Assembly (NCBI GenBank): GCA_012270525.1
Contig: JAAXIE010000242.1
Coordinates: 1 to 5,492 of the forward strand
Source of the DNA: Dehalococcoidia bacterium
GTDB lineage: Bacteria; Chloroflexota; Dehalococcoidia; UBA3495; JAAXIE01
Length of the DNA: 5,492 bases
Direction of reading: 5' to 3'
The translations under genes were made by a program, and so were the position numbers. Below, piece by piece: positions 4,985 to 5,492 of this stretch; the first letter of the stretch is position 1; each line of letters starts with the position of its first letter. Under the pieces are notes generated by a model. The model was not told where the DNA came from. It searched no databases and saw only the letters and a list, made by a program, of their open reading frames with translations.

Positions 4985-5492
4985 ATGCCCAATTGGGAGA
5001 ATTTCCTCACGGAGCGGGACAAGCAGGTGTTCGAGGCTGCGGGGTACGGGAAGAGGCAGGGCTATGGCAGGAACCCGGCCATCGTGGTCGTGGACGTGAA
5101 CTACAATTTCGTGGGAGACGAGCCGGAGCCGATACTGGACTCCATCAAGAAGTACCGCAACAGTTGTGGAGAAGAGGGATGGCAGGGGGTCTACCACACC
5201 CAGCGGCTGCTGGAAGTGGCCCGCGAAAAGGGGGTGCCGGTTTTCTATAGCACGACTCCGCCACGACAGATTGCGCTGAATGTGGGTCGCTGGGCGGGGA
5301 AGAATTCCCGCAATGACGAAGACTTCACGGACCAGGGTAACGACGGGAACGAGATAGTGCGGGAGATCGCTCCCGAGCCGGGGGATATCGTGATACTGAA
5401 GGACAAGCCCAGCGTGTTCTTCGGGACGCCGTTGGCCAGCTATCTCACGGAGCTACAGGTGGACACCCTGCTGGTGACCGGGACCACCACCA
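4985..5492 (+). CDS. Isochorismatase-family cysteine hydrolase (N-carbamoylsarcosine amidase-like), partial
   Basis: The first 169 codons of a cysteine-hydrolase-superfamily protein, cut by the right edge. The Rossmann-like core begins at 31-42 (PAIVVVDVNYNF), where Asp37 is the catalytic acid. YHTQRLLEVAREKGVPVFYSTT (70-91) is the usual second strand-helix unit. ILKDKPSVFFGTPLASYL (137-154) contains the probable catalytic Lys139, four residues before Ser143, as in N-carbamoylsarcosine amidohydrolase-like members. The last visible residues, VDTLLVTGTTT (159-169), lead directly into the region where these enzymes carry the nucleophilic Cys, which is outside the window. Such enzymes hydrolyse N-carbamoyl or amide bonds, releasing ammonia (with CO2 from carbamoyl groups). 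The long amino-terminal segment (1-30) before the core is usual for this subgroup. It is divergent from the nitroreductase gene. A role downstream of the PuuE-like enzymes is plausible but inferred; the exact substrate is unknown. Confidence 0.9.
   Translation, partial: MPNWENFLTERDKQVFEAAGYGKRQGYGRNPAIVVVDVNYNFVGDEPEPILDSIKKYRNSCGEEGWQGVYHTQRLLEVAREKGVPVFYSTTPPRQIALNVGRWAGKNSRNDEDFTDQGNDGNEIVREIAPEPGDIVILKDKPSVFFGTPLASYLTELQVDTLLVTGTTT

Overview
The window is GC-rich bacterial DNA holding six protein genes, two of them cut by the window edges. It contains no RNA gene, insertion sequence or CRISPR array that I can see. High GC, frequent GTG starts, PuuE-type deacetylases with a YDYSPII/RWPNGARVA amino terminus, a two-domain SagB/ThcOx nitroreductase and a calcium-repeat lipoprotein together suggest an environmental Chloroflexota (Dehalococcoidia/SAR202-like) or, less likely, an actinobacterium. 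This placement is inferred from family resemblance only.

Layout: (1) 1-651, minus strand: the amino-terminal part of a secreted lipoprotein with thrombospondin-type-3-like Asp-rich calcium repeats, running off the left edge. (2) 652-862: a divergent promoter region with a good sigma-70-type promoter on each strand. (3) 863-1774 and 1830-2741, plus strand: two tandem paralogous CE4/NodB-fold deacetylase-like proteins of exactly 303 residues each, resembling the PuuE (allantoinase) branch, almost certainly one operon. (4) 2818-3261, plus strand: a Fur-family metalloregulator, convergent with the next gene. (5) 3289-4836, minus strand: a 515-residue protein with two nitroreductase (SagB/ThcOx) domains. 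(6) 4837-4984: a second divergent promoter region with a perfect 10-bp inverted repeat. (7) From 4985, plus strand: an isochorismatase-family cysteine hydrolase (N-carbamoylsarcosine amidase-like), cut by the right edge before its catalytic Cys.

The most interesting signal is a 10-mer, CTTGCGGATG, present three times and only in the two divergent promoter regions: once just upstream of the -35 box of the deacetylase operon, and twice as a perfect inverted repeat between the nitroreductase and amidohydrolase genes. It looks like the binding site of one regulator controlling the deacetylase pair, the flavin enzyme and the amidohydrolase together. The Fur-family protein encoded between them is the obvious local candidate, though unproven. 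A PuuE-like enzyme (cyclic amide/ureide ring opening) beside an N-carbamoyl amidase-like hydrolase suggests catabolism of a cyclic amide, hydantoin or ureide. The real substrate cannot be read from sequence.
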